A stretch of DNA of 44,640 nt, taken from contig NZ_JASBQE010000098.1 of NCBI RefSeq assembly GCF_029960785.1, forward strand, positions 1-44,640, in the 5' to 3' direction. Position numbers and translations under genes: made by a program. Source of the DNA: Polyangium sp. 15x6. Its GTDB lineage: Bacteria; Myxococcota_A; Polyangia; Polyangiales; Polyangiaceae. Positions 1 through 8,182 of this stretch are shown here, piece after piece. Position 1 is the first letter of the stretch; every line of letters begins with the position of its first letter. The notes below the pieces were generated by a model. The model was not told the origin of the DNA, made no database searches, and saw only the letters and a list, made by a program, of their open reading frames with translations.

Positions 1-32
1 GCGAAGCGATCTTCCCTCGGGGGGTGAATCGG

Positions 33-127
33 CCGGGCTTTGCCCGGACGAGAGGGGGACGCGAGGCGTCCCCCTCGGGACAAAAGAGCTAGAACATCGA
101 GCGGTTGCAAACCGCTCGATGTTCTAG
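33..127. repeat. Array of three perfect stem-loops at left edge
   Basis: Three consecutive perfect hairpins, each with a 3-nt loop: 33-47 (CCGGGC arms, TTT loop), 52-76 (11-bp arms, GAG loop) and 89-127 (18-bp arms, GCA loop). The last lies 25 nt beyond the stop of the minus-strand ATP-grasp gene. On that strand it is followed by a short T-run (CTCTTTTG), so it could act as its terminator. The order of two GC-rich stems then one long AT-containing stem resembles the dispersed hairpin element found elsewhere in this window, but the sequence differs. It may be the edge of a related element cut by the window boundary (inference). Confidence 0.6.
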
Positions 128-151
128 GGGCAGGGAGGGGGAATGGCAAGG

Positions 152-1396
152 TCAAGCCGTCGCCTGGGTCGGCGGCGGCAGGATGGCCGTGAAATCCCCG
201 ACGAACCGCACCGCGTAATCCTCGACGAGCTCGCGCACGCGGGCCGGGTTGTCGGCGCGGACGATGAGACCCGCGTGGTGCGGCTTCTCCGGCGTGCGCC
301 AGACGATCTCGGGGTCCGTGTACGCCGACATGTCCGGGTGCTCCTGCCGCGACAGCGAGAGCACGAGGCCGCCGTAGTCGTACCGCCGCGGCGGCAGCAC
401 GTACGGGCGTTCGCCTTGCGCGATTTCGACCTTCGCCCATTCGCGCCACAGGTTGATCCCCGTCGCCGCCTCCACCACGTCCGCCGTGTGGCTGCCGCCG
501 ACGCGCGCCGCCGCCTCGATGAAGTAGATCCGGCCGTCCTCGGCCGAGCGCACGTACTCGATGTGCGTCACGCCCCGCACGAGGCCCATGTGCTCGATCA
601 CCCGCTCGTTCAGGTCGATGATCTCGCGCCAGAGGTCGCTCGACCGATCGATCGTCTGCGTCGCCGAGGGGCCGCCCTGGTTCACGACCTCGAAGAGCGA
701 CGTCCGGTACTGGTGCGCCTCCGCGAACACGATGCGCTTCTCGGAGACGATCGAGTCCACGTGGAAGAACTCACCCGGGATCATCCGCTCGAGCAGGTAA
801 CGCGAGCGATCGTCGCCGAGCTCTTCGATGACGCGCAGCGCGTCCTCCTCGCGGTCGAGCTTCTTGATGCCGAGCGACGCGGCCTCGGAGCGGGGCTTGA
901 GCAGCCACGGCGCTCGCACCGTGCGCAAGAAGCGGCGCACGCGCTCGTCATTCAACACGTGCACGAAGTCCGGCACCGGGATGCTTCGATCCTTGGCGCG
1001 GGCGCGCATCGCGAGCTTGTCGCGGAAATACCGCGCCGTCGTCTCGCCCATGCCGGGGATGCGCAGGTGCTCGCGCAGATGCGCGGCGAGCTCGACGTCG
1101 TAGTCGTCGAGCGGCGCGACGCGCTCGATCTCGCGCGTCCGGGCGAGGTAACTGACGGCGTTCACCACGGCGCGCCGATCGTTCAAGGTCGGCATGCCGA
1201 AGATCTCGTCGATGTCCTCGCGCGCCCAGGGTTTGTCGAGCAAGGACTCGAGCGTGAGCAGAATGACCCGACAACCCTCGCGCCGCGCCTGCTTCAGGAA
1301 GTCGTTGCCCTTGAAGTAGCTCGACACGCAGAGGATCGTGGTCGGCGGCGGGGGCAGGGAGGCGGGCCTCGTCGGATCGTGGTCGGTGTTGATCAC
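152..1396 (-). CDS. ATP-grasp domain protein
   Basis: A 414-residue soluble protein with an N-terminal pre-ATP-grasp Rossmann-like segment (TTILCVSSYFKGNDFLKQA) and an ATP-grasp fold. Visible features are the nucleotide-binding lysine in WLLKPRSEAASLGIKK, a stretch reading YLLERMIPGEFFHVDSIV, and the metal-binding end HIEYV...IYFIEAAARVGGSHTADVV. ATP-grasp enzymes join a carboxylate to an amine or thiol through an acyl-phosphate; the substrate here cannot be told. The start is a GTG, because an ATG just upstream is out of frame and stops at once. The upstream ribosome-binding site is weak. It lies 55 nt downstream of uridine kinase on the same strand, so the two may be cotranscribed. It could be misannotated as biotin carboxylase, but no biotin-carboxylase C-terminal domain is present. 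Confidence 0.85.
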   Translation of the reverse strand: MINTDHDPTRPASLPPPPTTILCVSSYFKGNDFLKQARREGCRVILLTLESLLDKPWAREDIDEIFGMPTLNDRRAVVNAVSYLARTREIERVAPLDDYDVELAAHLREHLRIPGMGETTARYFRDKLAMRARAKDRSIPVPDFVHVLNDERVRRFLRTVRAPWLLKPRSEAASLGIKKLDREEDALRVIEELGDDRSRYLLERMIPGEFFHVDSIVSEKRIVFAEAHQYRTSLFEVVNQGGPSATQTIDRSSDLWREIIDLNERVIEHMGLVRGVTHIEYVRSAEDGRIYFIEAAARVGGSHTADVVEAATGINLWREWAKVEIAQGERPYVLPPRRYDYGGLVLSLSRQEHPDMSAYTDPEIVWRTPEKPHHAGLIVRADNPARVRELVEDYAVRFVGDFTAILPPPTQATA

Positions 1397-1451
1397 GGCG
1401 CGTCCATTACCCCAACTCGGGGCAGGATGTCACCCGGCCGTCGCGCCAAAC

Positions 1452-2081
1452 TCAGCCGGCCATCTCGGCTCCGCGCATCTGGCGGATGAGGGCGATCACG
1501 AGATCGATGCCAATCTTGTTGTCACCCCCCTCGGGGATGATCACGTCGGCCCAGCGTTTCGAGGGTTCGACGAACATGAGGTGCATCGGCCGCACGGTCC
1601 GATAGTACTGCTCCCGGATCGACTCGAACGTCCGGCCGCGGTGCTCGATGTCGCGGCGGATGCGGCGGAAGGCGCGGATGTCGGCGTCGGTGTCGACGTA
1701 GATCTTGATGTCGAGCTGTTCGCGGAGATTCGCCTCGACGAACACCAGGATGCCCTCGACGATGACCACGGGCGTCGGCGCGACGCGGCGCGAGTCCGGG
1801 GCGCGGCGGTGCGTCTTGAAGTCGTACCGGGGGACGTCGATGGTCTCGCCTCGCCGGAGGGCGGCGAGGTGCTCGACCAGGAGCGCGGTCTCCAGGGACT
1901 CCGGGTGATCGAAGTTCAGCCCGCAGCGCTCCTCGTAGGAGATGTCATCACGGTCGCGGTAATACGCGTCGTGTTCGAGGATGGTTACGCCGGCGGGAGG
2001 CAGCGCCTCGGCGATACGGCGGGCCACGGTCGTCTTGCCGGAGCCGCTGCCGCCGGCAACTCCTATCATGAGCGGTCGCAT
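1452..2081 (-). CDS. udk: Uridine kinase
   Basis: A 209-residue enzyme close to the usual size of bacterial Udk (about 213). It phosphorylates uridine or cytidine to UMP/CMP in pyrimidine salvage. The Walker A loop GGSGSGKTT lies at residues 9-17, followed by the family motifs EHDAYYRD, NFDHPES, VPRYDFKTH, VIVEGILVF and the lid-like RRIRRDIEHRGR. A longer reading frame extends upstream, but the family starts right before the P-loop, so the ATG giving MRPLMIGVAGG was chosen. Transcribed divergently from the HPF-type gene, with a 290-nt spacer between them. Confidence 0.93.
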   Translation of the reverse strand: MRPLMIGVAGGSGSGKTTVARRIAEALPPAGVTILEHDAYYRDRDDISYEERCGLNFDHPESLETALLVEHLAALRRGETIDVPRYDFKTHRRAPDSRRVAPTPVVIVEGILVFVEANLREQLDIKIYVDTDADIRAFRRIRRDIEHRGRTFESIREQYYRTVRPMHLMFVEPSKRWADVIIPEGGDNKIGIDLVIALIRQMRGAEMAG

Positions 2082-2260
2082 CAGAGCTCGTTCGTCCCGG
2101 CGGCACCATACTTCGATTCGGCGGTCCGGTCGACCATGGAGCGAAGAAGCAAGCCGTGCCACACCTTGACGGGCGCGCCGGGTCTTGCCGCAGCGCGGAC
2201 GGAGCCGAATGGAGGAGGGAGAAGGTCAAGACGGCGGTGTCCCGACGGCTCCGCCATGGG

Positions 2261-2355
2261 GGTTCGGGGGCGCAGCTCGGCTCGCCGAGCGTAGCCTCCG
2301 AGCGTCGAAAGGGTTCGGGGGCGCAGCTCGGCTCGCCGAGCGTAGCCTCCGAGCG
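2261..2355. repeat. Two-copy 44-bp direct repeat upstream of the HPF-like gene
   Basis: A 44-bp unit beginning GGTTCGGGGGCGCAGCTCGG occurs identically at 2261-2304 and 2312-2355 (period 51 bp). Each unit contains a small inverted repeat (GCTCGGC-TC-GCCGAGC). The second copy ends 7 nt before the Shine-Dalgarno-like GAGGTG, so both copies lie in the probable leader of the hibernation-factor gene. The rest of the spacer 2082-2260 shows no other gene. Confidence 0.85.
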
Positions 2356-2371
2356 CCCGAGTGAGGTGCGC

Positions 2372-2947
2372 ATGAAGTTACCGCTCCAGATCACGTTCCG
2401 CGACATGCCATCGTCGGAGTCCGTGGCGCGCGAGGTGCGCGAGAAAGCTGACAAACTCGACGAGGTCTACGACGGGATCCTGGGGTGCCGCGTCGCGATC
2501 GCGTCGCACTCCCGGCGGCACCACCAGGGCAACGTCTACCGGGTTCGCATCGAGATGACGGTGCCCGGCGGAGAGGTCGTGTTCGGCCGCGAGGCCTCCG
2601 AGGATCACACGCACGAGGACGTGTACGTGGCGGTGCGCGATGCGTTCGACGGCGCGCGCCGGCTCCTCCATGAGCACGGGGCCAAGCAACGGGGCGAGGT
2701 GAAGACCCGCGTCGGGCCGCCGCACGGAAAGGTCGCGCGGATCTTCCCGGAGAGCGGCTACGGCTTCCTGGAGGCCGAGGACGGTTACGACGTGTACTTC
2801 CACAAGAACAGCGTGCTCAACAACGGCTTCTCGCGGCTCGCCGTGGGCACCGAGGTCCGCTACGAGGAGGAGCTCGGCGAGAAGGGCCCGCAGGCGAGCA
2901 CCGTCGCGATCGTCGGCAAGGGCGGACACGGACACCGCGCCGCCTAG
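2372..2947 (+). CDS. Ribosome hibernation factor (HPF/RaiA) fused to cold-shock domain
   Basis: A 191-residue protein. Residues 1 to about 105 match the HPF/YfiA (S30Ae) ribosome-binding domain: MKLPLQITFRDM, then EKADKLDEVYDGILGCRVAI, then VYRVRIEMTVPGGEVV and VYVAVRDAFDGARRLL. Residues about 118-180 form a cold-shock/OB-like domain (HGKVARIFPESGYGFLEAED, VYFHKNSVLN). HPF proteins bind the decoding centre of idle ribosomes; the fused cold-shock domain presumably contacts RNA. The ATG at 2372 was chosen because it is preceded by GAGGTG and starts exactly at the domain. Longer upstream starts would only translate the non-coding direct repeats. The fusion is known in proteobacteria, so the function is inferred with fair confidence. 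Confidence 0.88.
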   Translation: MKLPLQITFRDMPSSESVAREVREKADKLDEVYDGILGCRVAIASHSRRHHQGNVYRVRIEMTVPGGEVVFGREASEDHTHEDVYVAVRDAFDGARRLLHEHGAKQRGEVKTRVGPPHGKVARIFPESGYGFLEAEDGYDVYFHKNSVLNNGFSRLAVGTEVRYEEELGEKGPQASTVAIVGKGGHGHRAA

Positions 2948-3064
2948 GACATCGAACCCGCCGCCCCTTGCGGAGCCCCGGCAAACTAGGTACGAACGCC
3001 CGCTGCGGACGCGCGGCCCGGGCAGTCGCCCGGCGCGGCGATCCTGGTCTTGGCGGAGGACGGC

Positions 3065-6000
3065 GTGGCGGACCCTTCGGGGCGCTTCCCCATACGTGAT
3101 CACGACACGCTGGCCGGCGGCTTTCCAGGAGGGCCGCGCGCGGGCTCGACGCTGCCCGGTCCCTTGCCCGACGGGATCGGGCCCGCGCTGCGCGCCGTCG
3201 AAAAGGGCGTGCGCATCGGCAAGTTCCCCATCGTCCGCGTGATGAGCACGGGCGGGATGGGCATCATCTACGAGGCCGTGCACCCCGTGCTCGGCTCGCG
3301 CGTCGTCATCAAGACCGTCCGCCCCGAGATGGCCGGCAAGGCCGCGATGGCCGAGCGTTTCCGCAACGAGGCGCTCGCCGCGAGCCGCATCCGCGACGAC
3401 CGCCTGCCGCAGATCTTCGACATCGACCGGCTCGACGACAACACGCAGTACATGGTGATGGAGTACCTCGAAGGCGAGGATCTCCAGCAGCGGCTCACGG
3501 ACGGGCCGCTCGCGCCGGCGTACGCGACGCGCATCGTCTTCGAGGTCCTCGAGGTCCTGAACAAGGTCCACAAGCTCGGCGTCATCCACCGCGACATCAC
3601 GCCGCGAAACATTTTCCTCGCGCGGAGCGAGGTGCTCGGCGAGATCCCGAAGCTGCTCGATTTCGGCGTCGCTCACTTCGTCGACGATCCGAACACGCGG
3701 CCCGGCGAGCTCGTGGGGTCGCCGTTCTACATGGCGATCGAGCAGGTCCGCGATCACGGCGCGATCGGGCCATGGACCGACGTCTTCGCCGCGGGCGTCG
3801 TGCTCTACGAGCTCGTCGCCGGCGTGCGCCCGTGGGCCGGATCGAGCCTCATCGGCTACCTCACGGCGCTCGCCGAGAGGCAGCCTCCGCGCCCGCTCGC
3901 CGCCGCCGCGCCGAACGTCCCGCCCGGCCTCGCCGAGGCCGTCATGCGCGCCATCCGCATCGAGCCGATCGAGCGGTTCCCCGACGCGGCGGCGTTCGCC
4001 CGCGCCCTCGAGCCCTTCGCCGCGGACCGCGCCGTGCTCTACGACCTGCGCCGCGCGGCGCAACGATCGAGCGTGCCCACGCGCCGCGCGAGCCTCGAGA
4101 ACGAGGCCACGGTCGCGATCACGCGCGGCAAGACGGTCTCGATCCCGCCGCCGCCGCCCGTGCCCAAGCTCGCGGGCATCCAGTCGAAGCTCGCGGGCCT
4201 CGGTCGCGCGCGCGCCGGGGCCGACGTCCCGCGGCCGAGCCTGCGCAAGGGCGAACGCAGGCACCTCACGATCGCCATGGTCGGCCTCGCGCTCGACGAG
4301 CCATGCGAGAGCACGCTCGGCGCCGAGGACATCGAGCAGATCGCCACGCAGATCTCCGAGGTCATCGGCCGCGCCTTCGAGACGGTCGGCGCGCGCGTCG
4401 ACAGGCCGCCGGGCGAGTCCTTGATGGCCGTCTTCGGGTATCACGCGTCGAGCGAGGACGACGCCGAGCGCGCCGTCGCCGCCGCGTTCGCCGCGCTCGA
4501 TCAGCGCCACGAGATCAACGCGACGCTCGCCGAGATCGGCTGCGCGCTCTCCATGCGCATCGGCGTCCACACGGGGTTCGTCACGCGCGGCGGCGACGCC
4601 ATGCTCACGGGCGAGAGCATCAACCTCGCCGAGATGCTCCAGCGCTCCGCGCCGCTCAACGCCGTCGTGGTCAGCCGCGAGACGCTCGATCTGCTCGGCG
4701 GCAGGTTCACCGAGCGGCACTTCGGGCCCATCTCGATGAAGGGCCGCGCGCGGCCGAGCGAGGCCTACGAGATCCTCGGCCCCTCCGAGGCCGAGGGCCC
4801 GCGCAAGAGCCGCGCCGGCGCCCCCGAGGATCGCCCCTTCGTCGGCCGCGACGCCGAGCTCTCCACGCTCGAAGGCCTCCTCGCCGAGGCGCGCGCGCGC
4901 GGCGGCTTGCACCTCGGGCTCGTCATGGGCGGGCCCGGCGTCGGCAAGTCGCGCCTCGTGCACGAGCTCTTGCGGCGCGTCGAGGCCGACGACGCGCGCT
5001 CGACCCTGGTCGTCCGGGCGCACCCGGCCTCCGCCGCGCCGTACGGCGCCTGGGTGGCCTTCCTTCGCCGCGTCTTTTTCCCGCCCGGCGCGACCATGAT
5101 CGACGCGCTGCAGACGACGACCGAGATCGGCGCCCTCGCCGCCGCGCTCGAGGATGCCCGCCGCAGCGAGCTCATCGCCAAGGCGCCCGTCGTCGACTTC
5201 CTCCTCGGCCTCGGCGGGCACGACCTCGTCGACCAGTACGGGCCCGACGGCTTCCAGAGCCGCGTGCAGCAGACGCTCACGCTCCTGCTCGAAGCCCTCG
5301 CGCGGAGGGCGAGCGCGCTCCGGCCCGGCAGGCCCGTCCTCTGCGTCCTCGACGACATGCACCGCGCCGACGCGACGAGCCTCGACCTCCTCGGCCGCGT
5401 CCTCGGCGGCTACCGCGCCGCGCTCCCCGTCGTCTTCCTCGTCACGAGCCGCGACGGCGAGATCGCCACGCTCCCCGAGCACGTCGCGGTCACGCGTGTC
5501 CCGCTCGCGCCCCTCACGGACGACGAGATCCGGGAGATCTCCGTCCACCTCGCCGGGGAGGAGCCCTCCGCGGACGTCGTGCGCCTGCTCGTCGAGCGGG
5601 CCGCGGGCAACCCCCTCTTCGCCGAGGAGCTCTCGCTGTCCTTGCGCGAGCAATGCATGGTCACGGCCGACGCCGCGTCCCTCCGGCGCTTCACGGTGCC
5701 CTCCTCGCTCGTCGGCATGCTCCTCGCGCGCCTCGATCGGCTGGAGCCCGAGCTCCGCACCACGCTTCAATACGCGAGCATCCTCGGCGTGGAGTTCAGC
5801 GCGGATCTTTTTGATGCCGTTGCATCTGCGCTCGGCGACGAGCGGACCTCGCAACGGCATCTTCACGAGCTCGTCCGCCGGGGTATCCTCTCGCACCGCA
5901 AGGAGCGCGGCGAGGAGACGTTCGCCTTCCGGCAGGTGCTCGCGCGGGACGCCATCTACGGCACGGTGCTCATGGACAACAAGCGCGTACTGCACCACCT

Positions 6001-7246
6001 CGCCGCCGCGTCCATCGAGCGCCTGCACGCCGGCAAGCTCGCGCCGCACCTGCCCGCGCTCTTCCATCACTACAGCCAGACCGACGAGGTCGAGCGCATC
6101 GTGCAGTATGCGCGCCTCACCGGCCGCCGCGCCGTGGCCCTCGGCGCGTTCGTCGACGCGGTCGAGGCGCTCATGACCGCGGAGACCTTGCGCAGCCGCC
6201 TCCGCGACGACGACCCGCTCGCGGCTGCCCGCGCGCTCTTCGACCTCGGCATCGCGCTCTTCTGGCTAGGCCGGTTCGACGAGGCGAGCGAGCGTGTCGA
6301 GCAGAGCCTCGCGCTCCTCAGCGACGACGCGCGCGAGGAGGCGCTCACGGTGCGCGCGCGCTGTCACCTCCTCTGCGCCGAGACCGCGCATCAGCGAGCG
6401 CGCTGGCCCGAGGCGGTCTCGCAGCTCGAACGGGCCGAGGAGCTCTTCCGGCGCGCGGGCAGGCCTTTCGACGCGGCGCAGGCGCTCTGCACGCGCGGCT
6501 TTCAGCTCCGCAGCCAGGGCAAGATCGAGGAGGGCCTCGCGCTCGCCGAGAAGGGCTGGGAGACGCTGCGCGGCTCGGACAACCTGCCCGCGGTCGTGCG
6601 GGCCGGCCACGACCTCGGCAATTTGCTGCGCGACGTGCGGCGGTACGACGCGGCGATCGAGGTGTTCGAGGCGGCGATCCGCGCCGGCGAAGAGCTCGCC
6701 CTCGAGGGGGATCCGCTCGCGGCCGTGTGGGGCCAGGTCGCGGCGCGCAGCGGCCGGGCGATGACGTTCGCCGCGATGGGTCGGCTCGACGAGGCGATCG
6801 AGGATCAGAAGGCGGTGCACGCGCTCGCGGTGCGCGAGGGCAACGTGCTGGCGCAGGCGCACTCGGGGTTTCACCTGGCGCATCACCTGCGCGAAAAAGG
6901 CGAGCTCCTCGAGGCCGAGGTGCAGGCGCTCCGCGCGCTCACGTTGTGCACCGAGCTCGGTTTGTCGGGGCGCGCCGTGAAGTGTCGGCTCCTCCTCGCG
7001 GACCTCGCGGAGAAGACGGGCCGCGGGTCCGAGGCGCTGGATCACGCGGAGGAGGCCGAGCGGCTGGCGCGGCCGATGGGCGGCGATCCGTGGATCGACG
7101 TGGTGGAGCGGCTCGCGGGCCTGCTCCGGGCGCGGGGACGATCGGACCGGATCGCTGCGCTCGCGGCCGACACCGCGTCGTATCTCGGGCCGTCGGCGGA
7201 CGCGTCGCTCCGGCAGCGGGTGGCGGCGCTCGTGGCGAAGGCTTGA
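3065..7246 (+). CDS. Ser/Thr kinase - degenerate adenylate cyclase - AAA ATPase - TPR signalling protein
   Basis: A 1393-residue cytoplasmic multidomain regulator of a type common in myxobacteria. The kinase domain (about 55-325) has a Gly-rich loop STGGMG, Lys83 (VVIK), catalytic loop HRDITPRN (175-182) and DFG (199-201). The usual HRDLKP lysine is Thr179, and APE reads AIE. A class III nucleotidyl-cyclase-like domain (about 400-575; ERRHLTIAM, LMAVFG, MRIGVHTG) lacks both metal-binding aspartates: the FAD motif reads MVGLA and the GD motif reads GES. A signalling ATPase follows: GRDAEL, Walker A GGPGVGKS near 622, Walker B VLCVLDD near 757. The C-terminal about 350 residues are TPR-like helices. 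The GTG start was chosen because GGAGGA sits 4 nt upstream; a TTG 15 nt earlier is the alternative. A repeat element starts 22 nt after the stop. Confidence 0.87.
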   Translation: MADPSGRFPIRDHDTLAGGFPGGPRAGSTLPGPLPDGIGPALRAVEKGVRIGKFPIVRVMSTGGMGIIYEAVHPVLGSRVVIKTVRPEMAGKAAMAERFRNEALAASRIRDDRLPQIFDIDRLDDNTQYMVMEYLEGEDLQQRLTDGPLAPAYATRIVFEVLEVLNKVHKLGVIHRDITPRNIFLARSEVLGEIPKLLDFGVAHFVDDPNTRPGELVGSPFYMAIEQVRDHGAIGPWTDVFAAGVVLYELVAGVRPWAGSSLIGYLTALAERQPPRPLAAAAPNVPPGLAEAVMRAIRIEPIERFPDAAAFARALEPFAADRAVLYDLRRAAQRSSVPTRRASLENEATVAITRGKTVSIPPPPPVPKLAGIQSKLAGLGRARAGADVPRPSLRKGERRHLTIAMVGLALDEPCESTLGAEDIEQIATQISEVIGRAFETVGARVDRPPGESLMAVFGYHASSEDDAERAVAAAFAALDQRHEINATLAEIGCALSMRIGVHTGFVTRGGDAMLTGESINLAEMLQRSAPLNAVVVSRETLDLLGGRFTERHFGPISMKGRARPSEAYEILGPSEAEGPRKSRAGAPEDRPFVGRDAELSTLEGLLAEARARGGLHLGLVMGGPGVGKSRLVHELLRRVEADDARSTLVVRAHPASAAPYGAWVAFLRRVFFPPGATMIDALQTTTEIGALAAALEDARRSELIAKAPVVDFLLGLGGHDLVDQYGPDGFQSRVQQTLTLLLEALARRASALRPGRPVLCVLDDMHRADATSLDLLGRVLGGYRAALPVVFLVTSRDGEIATLPEHVAVTRVPLAPLTDDEIREISVHLAGEEPSADVVRLLVERAAGNPLFAEELSLSLREQCMVTADAASLRRFTVPSSLVGMLLARLDRLEPELRTTLQYASILGVEFSADLFDAVASALGDERTSQRHLHELVRRGILSHRKERGEETFAFRQVLARDAIYGTVLMDNKRVLHHLAAASIERLHAGKLAPHLPALFHHYSQTDEVERIVQYARLTGRRAVALGAFVDAVEALMTAETLRSRLRDDDPLAAARALFDLGIALFWLGRFDEASERVEQSLALLSDDAREEALTVRARCHLLCAETAHQRARWPEAVSQLERAEELFRRAGRPFDAAQALCTRGFQLRSQGKIEEGLALAEKGWETLRGSDNLPAVVRAGHDLGNLLRDVRRYDAAIEVFEAAIRAGEELALEGDPLAAVWGQVAARSGRAMTFAAMGRLDEAIEDQKAVHALAVREGNVLAQAHSGFHLAHHLREKGELLEAEVQALRALTLCTELGLSGRAVKCRLLLADLAEKTGRGSEALDHAEEAERLARPMGGDPWIDVVERLAGLLRARGRSDRIAALAADTASYLGPSADASLRQRVAALVAKA

Positions 7247-7267
7247 GGTCTCAGAGGGGATTGCACA

Positions 7268-7580
7268 GCGTAGCGCCGGGGCTCTGCCCCGGACCCCGCG
7301 GGGGCTGTCCGCCCCTCGACCCGGACCAGGGCAAGCCCTGGACCTTTTGGGGAAGAACTGCGCGATGCGCAGTTCTTCCCACAGGCCCGTGGCAAGACCA
7401 GCGACGGCGTTGCCGGTCGCAGCGGTCTTGGCTGGCAGGGTCGCTCGCCGGTCTTGACTGCGGCCTGTTCGATGAACTGCGCATCGCGCAGTTCATCGAC
7501 CCCGGGTCCAGCGCTTGCGCTGGTCCGGGTCCAGGGGCGGATAGCCCCTGGTGGGGCCTGGGGCAACGCCCCAGCGAAAC
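7268..7580. repeat. Dispersed palindromic hairpin-mosaic element, copy A
   Basis: A non-coding element beginning GCGTAGCGCCGGGG 22 nt after the kinase stop. The left arm holds stems at 7276-7292 (CCGGGGC-TCT-GCCCCGG), 7300-7315, 7326-7341 (CCAGGGC-AA-GCCCTGG) and a long perfect hairpin at 7350-7380 (14-bp arms, GAT loop). The right arm is the same order inverted: hairpin 7469-7499 (ATC loop), CCAGCGC-TT-GCGCTGG at 7507-7522, and a GGGGC...GCCCC stem ending near 7575. The middle carries GGCCCGTGGCAAGACC and an inverted relative. It lies between the convergent kinase and peroxidase genes, so transcription termination is one possible role. Confidence 0.85.
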
Positions 7581-8182
7581 GCCCCCCAGATGGAGCGCGA
7601 CGTGCCTTGCCTGCATGCAAATCGCCCGATGGCGGCTGCTCGGTGGGGGTTGCACGCGTGCAAGGCGCTCCAAACGATCTGCGCGGCGTGCCTTGCACCG
7701 GCTCGAGGGACGTCGAGCAGGCGGCGCGGGAGTGCTTGCGCGCGTCCCAGCGTCGCCGTGACGTGGTCCTGCCGGCCCTTGCATCGACGCAAGGGCACGG
7801 CTCACTGCGTCACAGGCGCGCTTGCTCCGGTGCATCCCGCGCTGTGCACGTGTCCTGGGCGCCTTCGCGCCGGTGCAAGGATGACCGCGCAGCCGCTCGC
7901 GCTCGATTTGCGTCGTTGCGGCCACGGGCGCCGCTCCTGCCCCACCTCGCGAGAGCAAAAATCAGCCGGATCGATGAACTGCGCATCGCGCAGTTCATCG
8001 GGGCTCCGCCTCGGCGGCGGAGAGAGGTGTCGTGAAGCCAAGAGCCGCGAGCGCCACGCCCAGAGGCAGGACCCTCGTGCCGAATAAGAATGTGGTTTGC
8101 ATCTCGGAACGACGTTACGGGACCATGCCGTCGAACGCGAGCGGAAGCGGAGTCGGTAGCGTGCGCGACGGGGGCGCGGGGG
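7581..8182. repeat. Gene-free, hairpin-rich spacer
   Basis: About 600 bp with no credible gene. It contains several small TTGC...GCAA palindromes: around 7605-7622, TTGCACGCGTGCAA at 7650-7663, and GCCCTTGC-N6-GCAAGGGC at 7775-7796. One isolated copy of the long hairpin of the dispersed element lies at 7972-8000 (13-bp arms, ATC loop). Short open frames here share no family features and partly translate the repeats. From 8001 to 8182 nothing recognisable was seen before the convergent peroxidase gene. Confidence 0.65.
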
